Below, one piece after another: positions 21,481 to 31,479 of a stretch of 64,000 nt of DNA (positions are counted from its first letter, which is position 1; every line of letters begins with the position of its first letter). Position numbers and translations under genes: made by a program. The notes beneath the pieces were generated by a model. It saw nothing but the letters and a program-made list of their open reading frames with translations. It was not told the origin of the DNA and did not search any database. The DNA is from Beta vulgaris subsp. vulgaris. Taxonomy: Eukaryota; Streptophyta; Magnoliopsida; Caryophyllales; Amaranthaceae. The stretch lies in the NCBI RefSeq assembly GCF_026745355.1, contig NC_079206.1, positions 25,551,845 to 25,615,844 on the forward strand, read 5' to 3'.

Positions 21481-22587
21481 ATCAATAGCGGCAATTCATC
21501 GAGAATTTTGTGCTACTCTATGCTAACTTTCATAGCATTTCCCACTAATATATGAAAAACCATGGCTATCATGTAAAATGGTGTTGGATTTAATTTGTTT
21601 CAATATATATGTTCAATATATCAAATTTTTGGTAATTTTTTCTTATCAATAAATAATAATATTGATTGTCAAAGTGGTGAATGGACAAGTGTGCAAGTCC
21701 ATATATTACATTAATTTTCAGAGGAAATATACAAGAGCTTGTAGAGTGTTAACCTCGCAGAATATGAAATAGGATAGATGTCCAGAAAAAATAGAGAAAC
21801 CATCTTAATAGACGTGATAGTAATTTCAATATTTTAGTATTTTTCTTGACTATTTTAAGCTATTGGATTCGTAATGTTGTAAGTTTAATTAGTAATTTAA
21901 AACAGTTTGTCTAAAGTGTATCCATGAATAAATGTTAAACTATAAGTATAATCGTCTAGTTTTGGTAGTTTCATTGCCAAATTTAAAGAAAACCCCAAAA
22001 GAATATATCTAATAAATGAGATGAAAAAGTTTCAAAGGAATTCAAAATACTTAGGTTACCTTTTTTTTAGTGGAAGGTTAAGGTGTATAGCAGTATAGGA
22101 AGATTATTGATTGCTATTTGTTTAAGACTAACGTAACAAAGTAAAGAGGAAAAACGTAGTATTTTTGGTTTTATAAAGAAAGAAAGTTATCGAGCCTATC
22201 ATACTATTGCCACCTGTAAACAATACACGTCGTCAATATCGGAAGTTGTAAATGGGCTCCTGGATACCACTTCATTTTTCGTTGATGAAAAGACTTGGAA
22301 AGGATTAGCCAATTTGTGGTTCTATAAAAAAAAGAAAGTGTGATTGTTCTTCCATCTAAACTTTATAATCACACATATGACATGTGCTTCTAATTCACTA
22401 TTCTTAATGCCAAACTGCCGACTTTCGAGTAGGAGTTGGCACATCACGCATGCACACACATTATCTAAGTAAAGAGCAGCGGCGAGGATGAGCCTGCGCG
22501 GTGCGCGAGACGGGGCAGGATCTCCGAAAAATAAGGGCTCCAAAATTATTATATATATAGCAATTGTTATCATATGCTAATAGATAA
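21481..22587. other. Unassigned stretch
   Basis: AT-rich sequence with no supported gene. A GC-rich patch at 22480-22520 next to AAGGGCTCCAAAATTATT may be the edge of an old DNA element, but a matching end is not convincing. Confidence 0.4.
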
Positions 22588-22690
22588 AGTAGATTGGTTC
22601 AGTGGTAAGTAATTAGTAAATGAAAGGACCCTAATTTCCTAAGGTTAAGGGTTGAATCTCTTAGAAAATAGTAATGTATTTTTTTTTTAT
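22588..22690 (+). mobile_element. Possible tRNA-derived SINE
   Basis: GATTGGTTCAGTGGTAAG resembles box A and GGTTAAGGGTTGAATCTC resembles box B at tRNA-like spacing, followed by a poly-T/A-rich stretch. Short and without visible TSD. Confidence 0.4.
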
Positions 22691-22878
22691 AAAAAAAAAC
22701 GGTTATATTTACAACATACTACTTCACGTATTCTTGTTTTCTTCACTTCATCCTTTCCTTTTCACTCAACACATTCCAGGACAACCAATAATACTTCACC
22801 TTCCAATTTCCATACAAATTTCTCCAAAATCCATTAATTAGTCCGTTAATTTTCCATTAATTAGTCTGTTAACCTTCT

Positions 22879-23436
22879 TGTGAGTATGTGACTTGATCAA
22901 GACAGCACAACTGCGGGTCGTGTTGGGTCGCGGGGTGCGACGCATCGCCCAGCAGCTCGCTGCTGCGAGGCTTGTCGCGAGGTGCGACATCTATCGCGGG
23001 GTGCGACGCCCAACCCCTCTCCTTCACTCTTTGTTGCGTGGCTCGTCGCGGAACCTGCTGCACGCGAAGGCGATCTCACTCGTTTTTTTTTACTCGACAA
23101 ATTAGGGCTTGTATTGTAGATACCATATAAATATGTTAATTCATATTTAGGGCTAAAAAAACACAAAATATCAGAGAGAGATTAGCTTAAACACAATAGA
23201 GAAGATTAGAGAGAGTCTTTGAGATTCAATTGCATTCAATTGAATCTTGCCTATTGTAATTGTAATCGTCTCGTTCATAGTGAAACAATCTTTTTCCTGC
23301 CTTGAGGACGTAGCTATCGCATTGATAGTGAACCTCGTTAAATCTGTGGGTTCTTTATTTGCTTTCTTGTTTTCTTGTGTGTGTGCTTGGTTGTTGTGCA
23401 TTCTTCTTTTGGTTAATTAAACGATTCCGCATAACA
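22879..23436 (+). repeat. 5' LTR of the deleted copia element
   Basis: 558 bp. Contains several copies of GTCGCGAGGTGCGAC (GTCGC / GCGAC stem) near its 5' end, in different number and order from the 3' copy. Confidence 0.9.
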
Positions 23437-23438
23437 AG

Positions 23439-23451
23439 TGGTATCAAGAGC
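23439..23451 (+). other. Primer binding site of the deleted copia element
   Basis: TGGTATCAAGAGC, close to the plant initiator-Met tRNA complement common in copia elements. Confidence 0.8.
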
Positions 23452-23459
23452 TACAGGTT

Positions 23460-24260
23460 AACACCCGGGTTAATCGCTTTTGGGACATCCTTAAAGGTCG
23501 ACAAGTTTACGGGAAGGAATAGTTTTGGGCTATGGCAGATAAAGATGAGAGCTTTATTGAAACAACAAGGTATCTGGAAACCATTGATTAAGGGTTTCAC
23601 AACGACATCAAAAGAGGGAAATCTGACTGGTCTAACTGAGGCCGAGTTGGAATCTATGGAGGAAAGAGCACACTCCACTATCTTGCTATGCTTGGCGGAC
23701 GATGTCATCACAGAGGTTGCAGATGAAATCAGCGCAGGTTTGTGGTTGAAACTGGAGAGTTGTACATGACAAAGTCGCTCACAAACAAATTGCTATTGAA
23801 GCAAAGGTTGTTGGCCTACGCATGAGAGAAGGTATGTCCCTAAAAGATCATCTCGATCGTTTGAATTCTATTTTACTGGACTTGCGTAATTTAGATGTTA
23901 AGATTGAGGATGAGGATGCTGCGTTGATATTGTTGGTTTCATTGTCAAGTAGCTATGAACATTTTGTAGAGTCTTTTGTGGTTGGAAAAGACACTGTGTC
24001 CTAGAGGAGGTAAAGTCGGCACTTTACACTAGGGAATTGCGTCATAAAGCAACTGGTGATATGGTAGAGGATCGTGATTATTCTGCAGGTTTGGTAGCAA
24101 ATGCTGAAAAAATAAGGGAGATTCGAGTAGGGATAGGAGAAAACCTAGGTCGAAGGGCCCTAAAAGTAGTGATCTTTGCCATTATTGTAAAGAACCGGGT
24201 CATTGGAAGAGTGAATGTCCTAAGAAGGTGGTTCGGCTTCTTTTGCAAAACAAAATAAGT
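23460..24260 (+). pseudogene. Copia gag (UBN2-type) with zinc knuckle, broken
   Basis: KFTGRNSFGLWQIKMRALL and QQGIWKPL (from about 23500) match the UBN2 gag of plant copia elements. LHHAK-type continuation LRMREGMSLKDHLDRLNSIL follows after a frameshift near 23765. LVSLSSSYEHFVESF and then, past a stop near 24001, a zinc knuckle CHYCKEPGHWKSEC (about 24177-24220, CX2CX4HX4C intact) complete the domain order. The product would form the particle and bind element RNA. At least three frame changes make it non-coding. Confidence 0.85.
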
Positions 24261-24289
24261 TGACTACGATTCTGAGGAGGATTTAGCTC

Positions 24290-24700
24290 TAATTGTCCAT
24301 GAGGAGAAACGCTTAGAAGATAAGTGGGTTCTGATAGTGGATGTTCTTCAATATGTGTTCTGACAAGGAGATTTTCGACCTATAGCTTATGCAAGAGTAG
24401 TGTTACTTTGGGTGAAATACGGGTGTGAGGTGGTTGGAGTAGGCTCGTGAGGTTTAGAATGCATGAGGGAAGTTAGGGATCTTAGAGGCATGAGGCATGT
24501 TCCACAACTTAAGAGAAATCTTTTATCTCTTGGGATGTTAGACTGTAAGGGTTTCGATTCCAAGGAGGGGGTGGAGTGTTGCATGTGGTGAAGTGTTCTT
24601 GTGAGTTACTTCGTGGCGTGAAGTCCGATGTAAGTAACTTGTATGATTTGCAGGGTACGACACTGGCTAGAGATGATTATGAGTTAAAGCTGTATTCTGG
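24290..24700 (+). pseudogene. Copia protease and GAG-pre-integrase scraps
   Basis: SDSGCSS near 24330 is the aspartic-protease DSG motif, with MCSDKEIF in another phase. MRHVPQLKRNLLSLGMLD (about 24495-24545) and CKGFDF follow, then VSNLYDLQGTT, the usual GAG-pre-integrase words. The reading phase changes several times. The expected HNDxSP/integrase region after it is missing. Confidence 0.7.
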
Positions 24701-25513
24701 GTTGAAAAGTGATGGTCTTGAGTGTATGTGAGGTGGAGCTTATGGGGGCTTCTACACAGGTTGAGGGGTCAGAGTCAACGGGGTTGAGTTCAACAACCGG
24801 GTTGGAGATTATTACTTGGGTTCAGGATGAGAGTGTCAACAATGAGGTAGAATTTGTGGGAACTACTACACAACTGATTGAAACTACGGGTCATCAAGAA
24901 GAACAACCAAGGGTCTTTCAGCAGCGGTCTAGTATGATAAGGTTCGGTTCTATTGATACTTGTGTGCTAACATATAGCTATGGGGTCTTGAGCGACATGT
25001 CATTGCCAGGGTTGGGTCGAGAGGTGGTTCTGCGAGAAGTCACCTAGAGTAGCTAGATTGGAACTCCAGGAGTGCCTGCGTTTCATGAAACGGGTGGAGT
25101 GCTTCGGCGGCGAGCATATAGAAGAACTTCGACAAAAGTTCCCCTGCGCCAAGGGTGTTGTTTAGTACTTAGATGTAGGTACAAAGGCTCTAGTTGGAGC
25201 AACTGCAGATACTCGTTGTCTTGATTAAGGTGAGCTAGTGTTTCGTCAGTGAAGACGTTTGATTCCCGACGGGTAATAAATTGGGCTTTGGTTGAATGCG
25301 CAACATGGGTCTCATAGGCTGTGAGACCGGGTCGTTCATGATGAGTGATCAACGATTTTAGTGAGATTGGGTGAGACTCATATGAGGGCAAACCCGGCAT
25401 CAGGTTAAAGATACAAGTGCAGGAGGGGAAGAAGAGTATCTCGTGTATTGATGAAGAGGTACGTGTTTTGTTCGAGGTGGAGTGTGTGGTAGATGCAAGA
25501 TAAGGTGGAGATT
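24701..25513 (+). other. Residual pol-derived interior without domains
   Basis: A frame at 24709-25047 is acidic and Ser/Thr/Glu-rich, like the linker between copia integrase and RT, and ends with a stop. No RT or RNase H motif could be found before the right LTR. The large gap implies internal deletions. Confidence 0.5.
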
Positions 25514-26044
25514 TGTGAGTATGTAACTTGATCAAGGCAGCAAAGCTGCGGGTCGAGCTAGGTCGCGAGGTGCGACATTTGTCGTAGGGTGCGACGCCCA
25601 TCCCCTCTCCTTCACTCTTTGTTGCGTGGCTCGTCGCGAGGTGCGACACGGGTCGCGGAACCTGCTGCACGCGAAGGCGATCTCACTCGGTTTTTTTTTT
25701 ACTCGACAAATTAGGGCTTGTATTGTATACTCCATATAAACATGTTAATTCATATATAGGGCTAAAAAAACATAAAATATTAGAGAGAGATTAGCTTAAA
25801 CACAATAGAGAAGATTAGAGAGAGTCTTTGAGATTCCATTGCATTCAATTGAATCTTGCCTGTTGTAATTGTAATTCTCGTTCATAGTGAAACAATCTTT
25901 TTCCCTGCCTTGAGGACGTAGCTATCGCATTGATAGTGAACCTCGTTAAATTTGTGTGTTCTTTATTTGCTTTCTTGTTTTCTTTTGTGTCTGCTTAGTT
26001 GTTGTGCATTCTTGTTTTGGTTAGTTAACCGCTTCTGCATAACA
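25514..26044 (+). repeat. 3' LTR of the deleted copia element
   Basis: 531 bp, same ends as the left copy. Differences concentrate in the GTCGCGAGGTGCGAC region, where units were lost or gained. Confidence 0.9.
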
Positions 26045-26254
26045 CTTCCGATTTTCAATTTTAATACTTGTTAATTTTCAATATTTTGAGTTAACAAAAT
26101 CATCTTTTTGTAAAAAAAAAAAAAAAAGACTTAAGGGCTATTTTTTAAGAATATGCTCACAATCTCCAATATGCTAGCCCCGGCCCTGGTAAAGAGAGAA
26201 ATGCCACACTAAATAATTTTAAAAGAAAATTGCAATCTACATTCTTTATATAGT

Positions 26255-27222
26255 ATTTATTATTTTTATTATTATTTATTTATTTTTATTATATAAAATA
26301 TATTTTATTAATTATATTTGTTTGATATTTATTACTTATTATTTATTATTTATTATTTATTATTTATATTTATTATTTATTATTTATTATTATTATTTAT
26401 TATTTATTATTTATTATTTATTATTTATTATTATTTATTATTATTATATTTATTATTTATTATTTATTATTTATTATTTATTATTATTATTTATTATTTA
26501 TTATTTATTATTTATTATTTATTATTTATTATTTATTATTTATTATTTATTATTATTATTATTATTATTATTTTTATTTATATTATTATTTATTATTTAT
26601 TATTATTATTATATTTATTATTTATTATTATATATTTATATTATATTTATTATTTATTATTTATTATTTATTATTTATTATTTATTATTTATTATTTATT
26701 ATTTATTATTTATTATATTATTATTTATTATTTATTATTTATTATTATTATTTATTATTTATTATTTATTATTTATATTATTATTTATTATTTATTATTT
26801 ATTATTTAATTTATTATTTATTATTTATTTATTATTTTTATTATTTATTATTTATTATTTATATTTATTATTTATTATTTATTATTTATATTTATATTAT
26901 TATTTATTATTATTATTTATTATTATTTATTATTTATTATTTTATTTATTTATTATTTATTATTTATTATTTATTATTTATTATTAATTATTTATTATTA
27001 TTATTTATTATTTATTTTTATTAGTATTATTTATTATTTATTATTTATTATTTATTATTTATTATTATTATTTATTATTTATTATTTATTATTTATTATT
27101 TATTATTTATTATTTATTATTATTATTTATTATTTATATTATTTATTATTTATTATTTATTATTTATTATTTATTATTTATTATTTATTATTTATTATTT
27201 ATTATTTATTATTTATTATTTA
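26255..27222. repeat. TTATTATTTA-type simple-sequence array, about 0.97 kb
   Basis: Nearly pure mixture of TTA and TTTA units with rare TATATT interruptions. Long plus-strand frames of Ile/Tyr/Leu in two phases are artefacts. The left edge fades into AT-rich sequence after the copia element; the right edge joins the broken LINE at 27223. Confidence 0.95.
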
Positions 27223-29459
27223 TATAATTGAAAGCCATGAGAATGGAATTCACCAGCTGCATAAGAAAGCTTTTTCAGTGACCAAAGCCTCACTCTAGCC
27301 ATGGTTTTATCAATTAGTGGCTTACATTCATGGTAGAACAGCTTCCTAGTACTTAAAGGCACTCCCAAGTACTTGAAAGGGAATGAGCCCAAGGGTAAAT
27401 TCATAATTTGCTGCAAAACTTCTCTTTGTTCTCCACTAGTGCCAGCTATGTACAGATTACCCTTTAACTGCAGAAGACACCTAGACAAATACTACATACC
27501 CAGAGCAAACAGGAATGGGGACATTGGGTCCCCTTGCCTTAACCCCTTTTTAGCACCAAAAGGCTTACAAGGAATGCCATTTATAAGTATAGACAAGGAA
27601 ACTGAAGTTATACAAGCCATCACCAAGCCAACAAACTTAGTGGGAAACCTATCTCACACATCACACTTTCCAGAAAGGACCACTCAAGAGAGTCATATGC
27701 TTTTTTAAGATCAATTTTAAGCATACACCTAGGTGAGATATTTTTAGTAGTGTAACCTTTAATTAGCTCAGTAGCTAGCAGAATATTGTCTGATATATTC
27801 CTACCAGGAATGAAACCAAATTGTGCTAGGTCAATAACACTACTTATCATACAGTGCATTCTATTAGTCAAAATCTTAGCAATGATTTTGTACAAAATAG
27901 TGCAACAAACAATGGGTCTATAATCCTTAACTAGTGTAGGATTAGCCACCTTAGGAATTAAGGTGATCAAAGTACAGTTAATAGCTGGTAGCATAATATT
28001 TGTTACAAAGAATTGGCTAACAGCAGCACACACCTCAGTTTTGATAATAGGCCATGCCTTCTTGAAGAACATGCTATTGAACCCATCTATCCCAGGTGCC
28101 TTAGCTTCATCAATAGACCATAAAGCAGCTTCAATTTCCTGAGATATAATAGGCTGAATTAGAGCAGCAGCATCAGTTGAGTTAACTTGAGTCCCAGCTC
28201 TCAGCATAGCTACATCAACAGTAGGGAGAGTGAGAGCAGCTGTTCCTAGCAACCCTTTATAGAATCTTAGAACTTCATGCTGAATATCATCAATAGTAAT
28301 AAGTTTGGTCCCATTCTCATCATGAATGATCTCCATACTATTCTGCAAGTATCTCTCTTTCATGGCATGAAAAAAGAAATGAGTATTGGAGTCACCAAGC
28401 TTCAGCCACTACACCCTAGCCTTCTGTTTCAATATAGACTCCTGCACTTGCAGAAATTTTTGCGATTGAAGCATACAAGCTTATTCAGCTTGGTGTAAGT
28501 TAGGGCAGCTGTGAGTAGTAGCCATCTGGTTTTGAACCTCCTGAAGCTCTTCGCTAGCCTTATCAATCTGTAAGCTCAGATTACCATAATCCTTCTTATG
28601 CATCTGCTTAAGCACCTTCTTCACTCTTTGAAGTCCCTGCCATACTTCCTTCATTTTATTGTTGCCCCTCCCAACTTTAGTCCAATCATCAGCAACAACA
28701 TCCAGAAACCCCTCATGAGTAGCCATATAGCTACAAAATTTAAAAGCCCTACCTTTGCACTCTGAATTAGCAGACCATCTAAGGAGTAGTGGAGAATGAT
28801 CAGACACTCATGGATTCAAGTATTCCACCACCAAGTTAGGATACTTAGTAATCCAGAATGAATTCACCAGGCACCTATCTATTCTACTACATATTCTTGC
28901 AGCTCCCAGCCCTTTATTGGACCATGAGAAGAAGTGCCCACAAGATTTAAATTCACTCAAATCGGTATCTCTAAGAACCTCAACAAAGTCTTGAGTTTCA
29001 TAATGGGAAATAGGCACACCATTCATCCTATCTTCTGAGGATAATACTGCATTGAAGTCTCCCATAAGGCACCATGGTTCCACTATATTCCTATCCCTAT
29101 CTCGCACTCTTCCTGTCTTCAACTGTATGTAACCCATAAATCACTGACCACCACCAAGTGATCCCAGTAATCTTGTCACACACCATACAATGCACCATTT
29201 GAGCAGAAGTATAAGTAACTTGGACTCCCACCAGAGATGGATTCCAGGCAATCCAAATTCTACCTCTCTCAGAATAACCATAGTTAGCCCATTTCCATTG
29301 TCTACCAAATTTATTCACGATTCTCTCATGATTATGAGCCTTAACTCTAGTCTCCAATAAAGCAGACAAAGTAATTTTATTGTTTAGCAGAAACTGCTTT
29401 ATTTCCCCTATCTTAACAGGGTTATTCAACCCTCTCACATTCCAAGTGCTCACAATCAT
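27223..29459 (-). pseudogene. LINE ORF2 (endonuclease and partial reverse transcriptase)
   Basis: ATG at 29459: MIVSTWNVRGLNN and LLETRVK are the first APE-endonuclease motifs. After a frameshift near 29120, CLMGDFNAVLSSEDR and VSDHSPLLLRW follow. RT blocks are GIDGFNSMFFKKAW, LITLIPKVANPTLVKDYRPI, GFIPGRNISDNILL and KIDLKKAYDSLEW, then a one-base loss near 27655, then KKGLRQGDPMSPFLFALGM. The next conserved piece, NLYIAGTSGEQRE with FPFKYLGVPLSTRK, follows within a few residues. About 60 residues containing the FADD catalytic box are therefore missing (junction near 27465). In-frame stops occur near 28808, 28481, 28410 and 27495. Enzymatically dead. Confidence 0.9.
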
Positions 29460-30837
29460 CACCCTGGGGAGACAATGAATGAGCTTGTTCCAGCCTCATC
29501 CACCATGTGTGTCACTATTCCAGGTCCTCCCACACCCACCACTTCTTTGCTTTTCTGACCCCTAGTAACTATGTTCCATAGTGGTTCGATGCCATCTTTA
29601 GCTATGACAGGCTCTCCTGAATCAACTGCAGCTTTCCCAGTGAGTCCCTCATCTTCATTATTGGTAACCTCTGCCTCCATTTCCTCCTGATTACCTGAGT
29701 CTTTAACACCCTGGCCACCAACCTCTAATTCAGGATGAGCATCCTTGTTCATCAACTTGTTAGGTACAACTGGTAAAACAGGTTTAGGCACCCACAAGCC
29801 CTTTACTAGGTTTTGCCTTATTGTAATCATGGCCAATGATAGAACATTTACCACAATATGTAGGTGCCCACTCAAAATGAACCCTCTTTGCTCGAGTCTT
29901 CCCATTTTTATCTTCTATAGTAACCACCTGAGGCAATGGTTTACTTACATCAACTTCAATCAGCAATCTGGCATAGGTAATCCTCTGTTGCTAAGTGGTA
30001 CATTCATCCGCATAGAGAGGGGTACCAATCATACTTCCAGTCTTACTCAGCGATTCCTTACCCCAATAATTCAATGGCAAGTTATACAATTTTACCCACA
30101 GAGGAATGACTCTAAGAATCTCAGCTTGAAAATCAAAATCAGAGGTCCAAGCTTTTACAATAATAGGCCTACTATTAAACATATGAGGGCCTGCATAAAT
30201 CACTTCATTTTTATCATCCAATGACACAAATTTCACCACAAAATACCCTTTATCATGGAGGAAGATCTTAGGTTTAGCAACATGGTTCCTGACTTGCTCA
30301 ATGTATCTAGTTATGGCTCCAATAGAAGGGGTCTGCCCTACAACATACAATATCACTGTTGTAGACCATATCTTTTTTAACTCATCTACTTCATATTGAG
30401 AAAGTTGTGCTACAGGCTTATCATCCTTCATTAATGGCGGGATATAGGTGAGGGGTGCTCCTTTAGCTGTAAGAGTCTTCCCAGCAACAATATTTGCTCA
30501 TTTAGGTCCTTCTGTAAGATTCAGTCTTCTAGCAGCACCTCCAGTTCCTGGATTTTGTTTAGCTCCTTCAACCAAGTCAATCACGGTGTTCTTAGCCACT
30601 TCCCTTGTTTCAATCGCATCTCCTTTTTAGTCTCACTCACCTGGGCAGAACGATGATCTTTAAATATCTCATTCATGTCTTCAATCGCACTTTTTGGTGT
30701 TTCATTCACTCGGTTTACTGTTCCATTGGTTACTGTTCCATTGGATGCCATTTTTGTGCTGCTGAAGCTCCCCTAGTCACTCCCTCTTTTGCTTGCAAAG
30801 TTTGCGGTGAAGTTTGAGGTTTTTTCCGACGGCCCAT
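29459..30837 (-). pseudogene. LINE ORF1 (gag-like, DUF4283 and CCHC finger)
   Basis: ATG at 30837 (MGRRKKPQTSPQTLQ) is followed by a disrupted basic region. From 30431 the frame reads YEVDELKKIWSTTVILYVVG, YFVVKFVSLDDKNEV, RPIIVKAWTSDFDF, ILRVIPLWVKLYNLP and YWGKESLSKTGSMIGTPL: the DUF4283 core found in plant LINE ORF1 proteins. YCGKCSIIGHDYNK resembles the CCHC finger, with the last Cys lost to Asn or Lys. The C-terminal acidic tail ends SFIVSPG. It binds element RNA in intact copies. Several frameshifts and stops are present. Its stop TGA (29461-29459) overlaps the ORF2 ATG by one base. Confidence 0.8.
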
Positions 30838-30974
30838 GGTGGTTGACAACGGCTAGAAATCGCCTATGCTATCGCTTGCCACCATAGAGCAAAACCTCTA
30901 AAATTTACGTGTTAGTATTATTATAGAGTTAAATGTGATATGTAAAAGTCTTATTATTATATATGCACTAATAA

Positions 30975-31115
<141 letters not shown>

Positions 31116-31479
31116 GAATGCATTAATTATTTAGAGAAATTATCATTCAAGAAGTAAAGGAATTGAAAATTTGCACTTTTTTTACTATATAATATAGATT
31201 AGGTGAAATTGTATCATTCAATTATTTTAACTTTGTTAAATTAGGTATCTAACTGATAATAGTAAAATCAAACATATAGAAGTAGATAGGTATAGATAGA
31301 ATTGAATAGGTATTAATCTTAAAGTTGGTTTAATGAGATAGTTAAATTAACAAAAATGGGTAATCATAGTAAAACAAAATAGATTCAATATTGCATAATT
31401 AGGTGAAATTATATCATTAATTTATAATAAACGCGTTAACATTGATTTGTGTACTTTTATAATGGATGAAAACTAAATT

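Larger units (their letters stand above)
22879..26044 (+). mobile_element. Ty1/copia element, internally deleted
   Basis: Direct LTRs 22879-23436 and 25514-26044 both begin TGTGAGTATGT and end GCATAACA. A PBS (TGGTATCAAGAGC) follows the left LTR by 2 nt, and a purine-rich AAGGTGGAGAT precedes the right LTR. Flanks CTTCT (22874-22878) and CTTCC (26045-26049) are a TSD with one difference. The 2.1 kb interior has gag, a zinc knuckle and protease scraps but no integrase or reverse transcriptase, so it is non-autonomous. Confidence 0.9.
27223..30900 (-). mobile_element. L1-type LINE, 3'-truncated and internally deleted
   Basis: Minus-strand order: 5' UTR (30838-30900), ORF1 (DUF4283 plus CCHC) and ORF2 (endonuclease and RT). 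ORF2 stops in RT at the edge of the simple-sequence array, so the thumb, zinc finger, RNase H, 3' UTR and poly(A) are absent. LINE copies are normally cut at the 5' end, so this pattern points to later deletion or rearrangement. Its left and right sides are both TTA/ATT arrays. Confidence 0.88.

Noticed and set aside
22480..26190. Possible hAT-type element with GGGGC ends around the copia element
   Set aside because: CCCCGGCCCTGG near 26180 resembles a terminal repeat, but the left partner near 22500 does not match well enough and no TSD was seen.
26318..26987. Two long Ile/Tyr/Leu open frames
   Set aside because: They lie wholly in the TTA/TTTA simple repeat, where stop codons are rare by composition in some phases.
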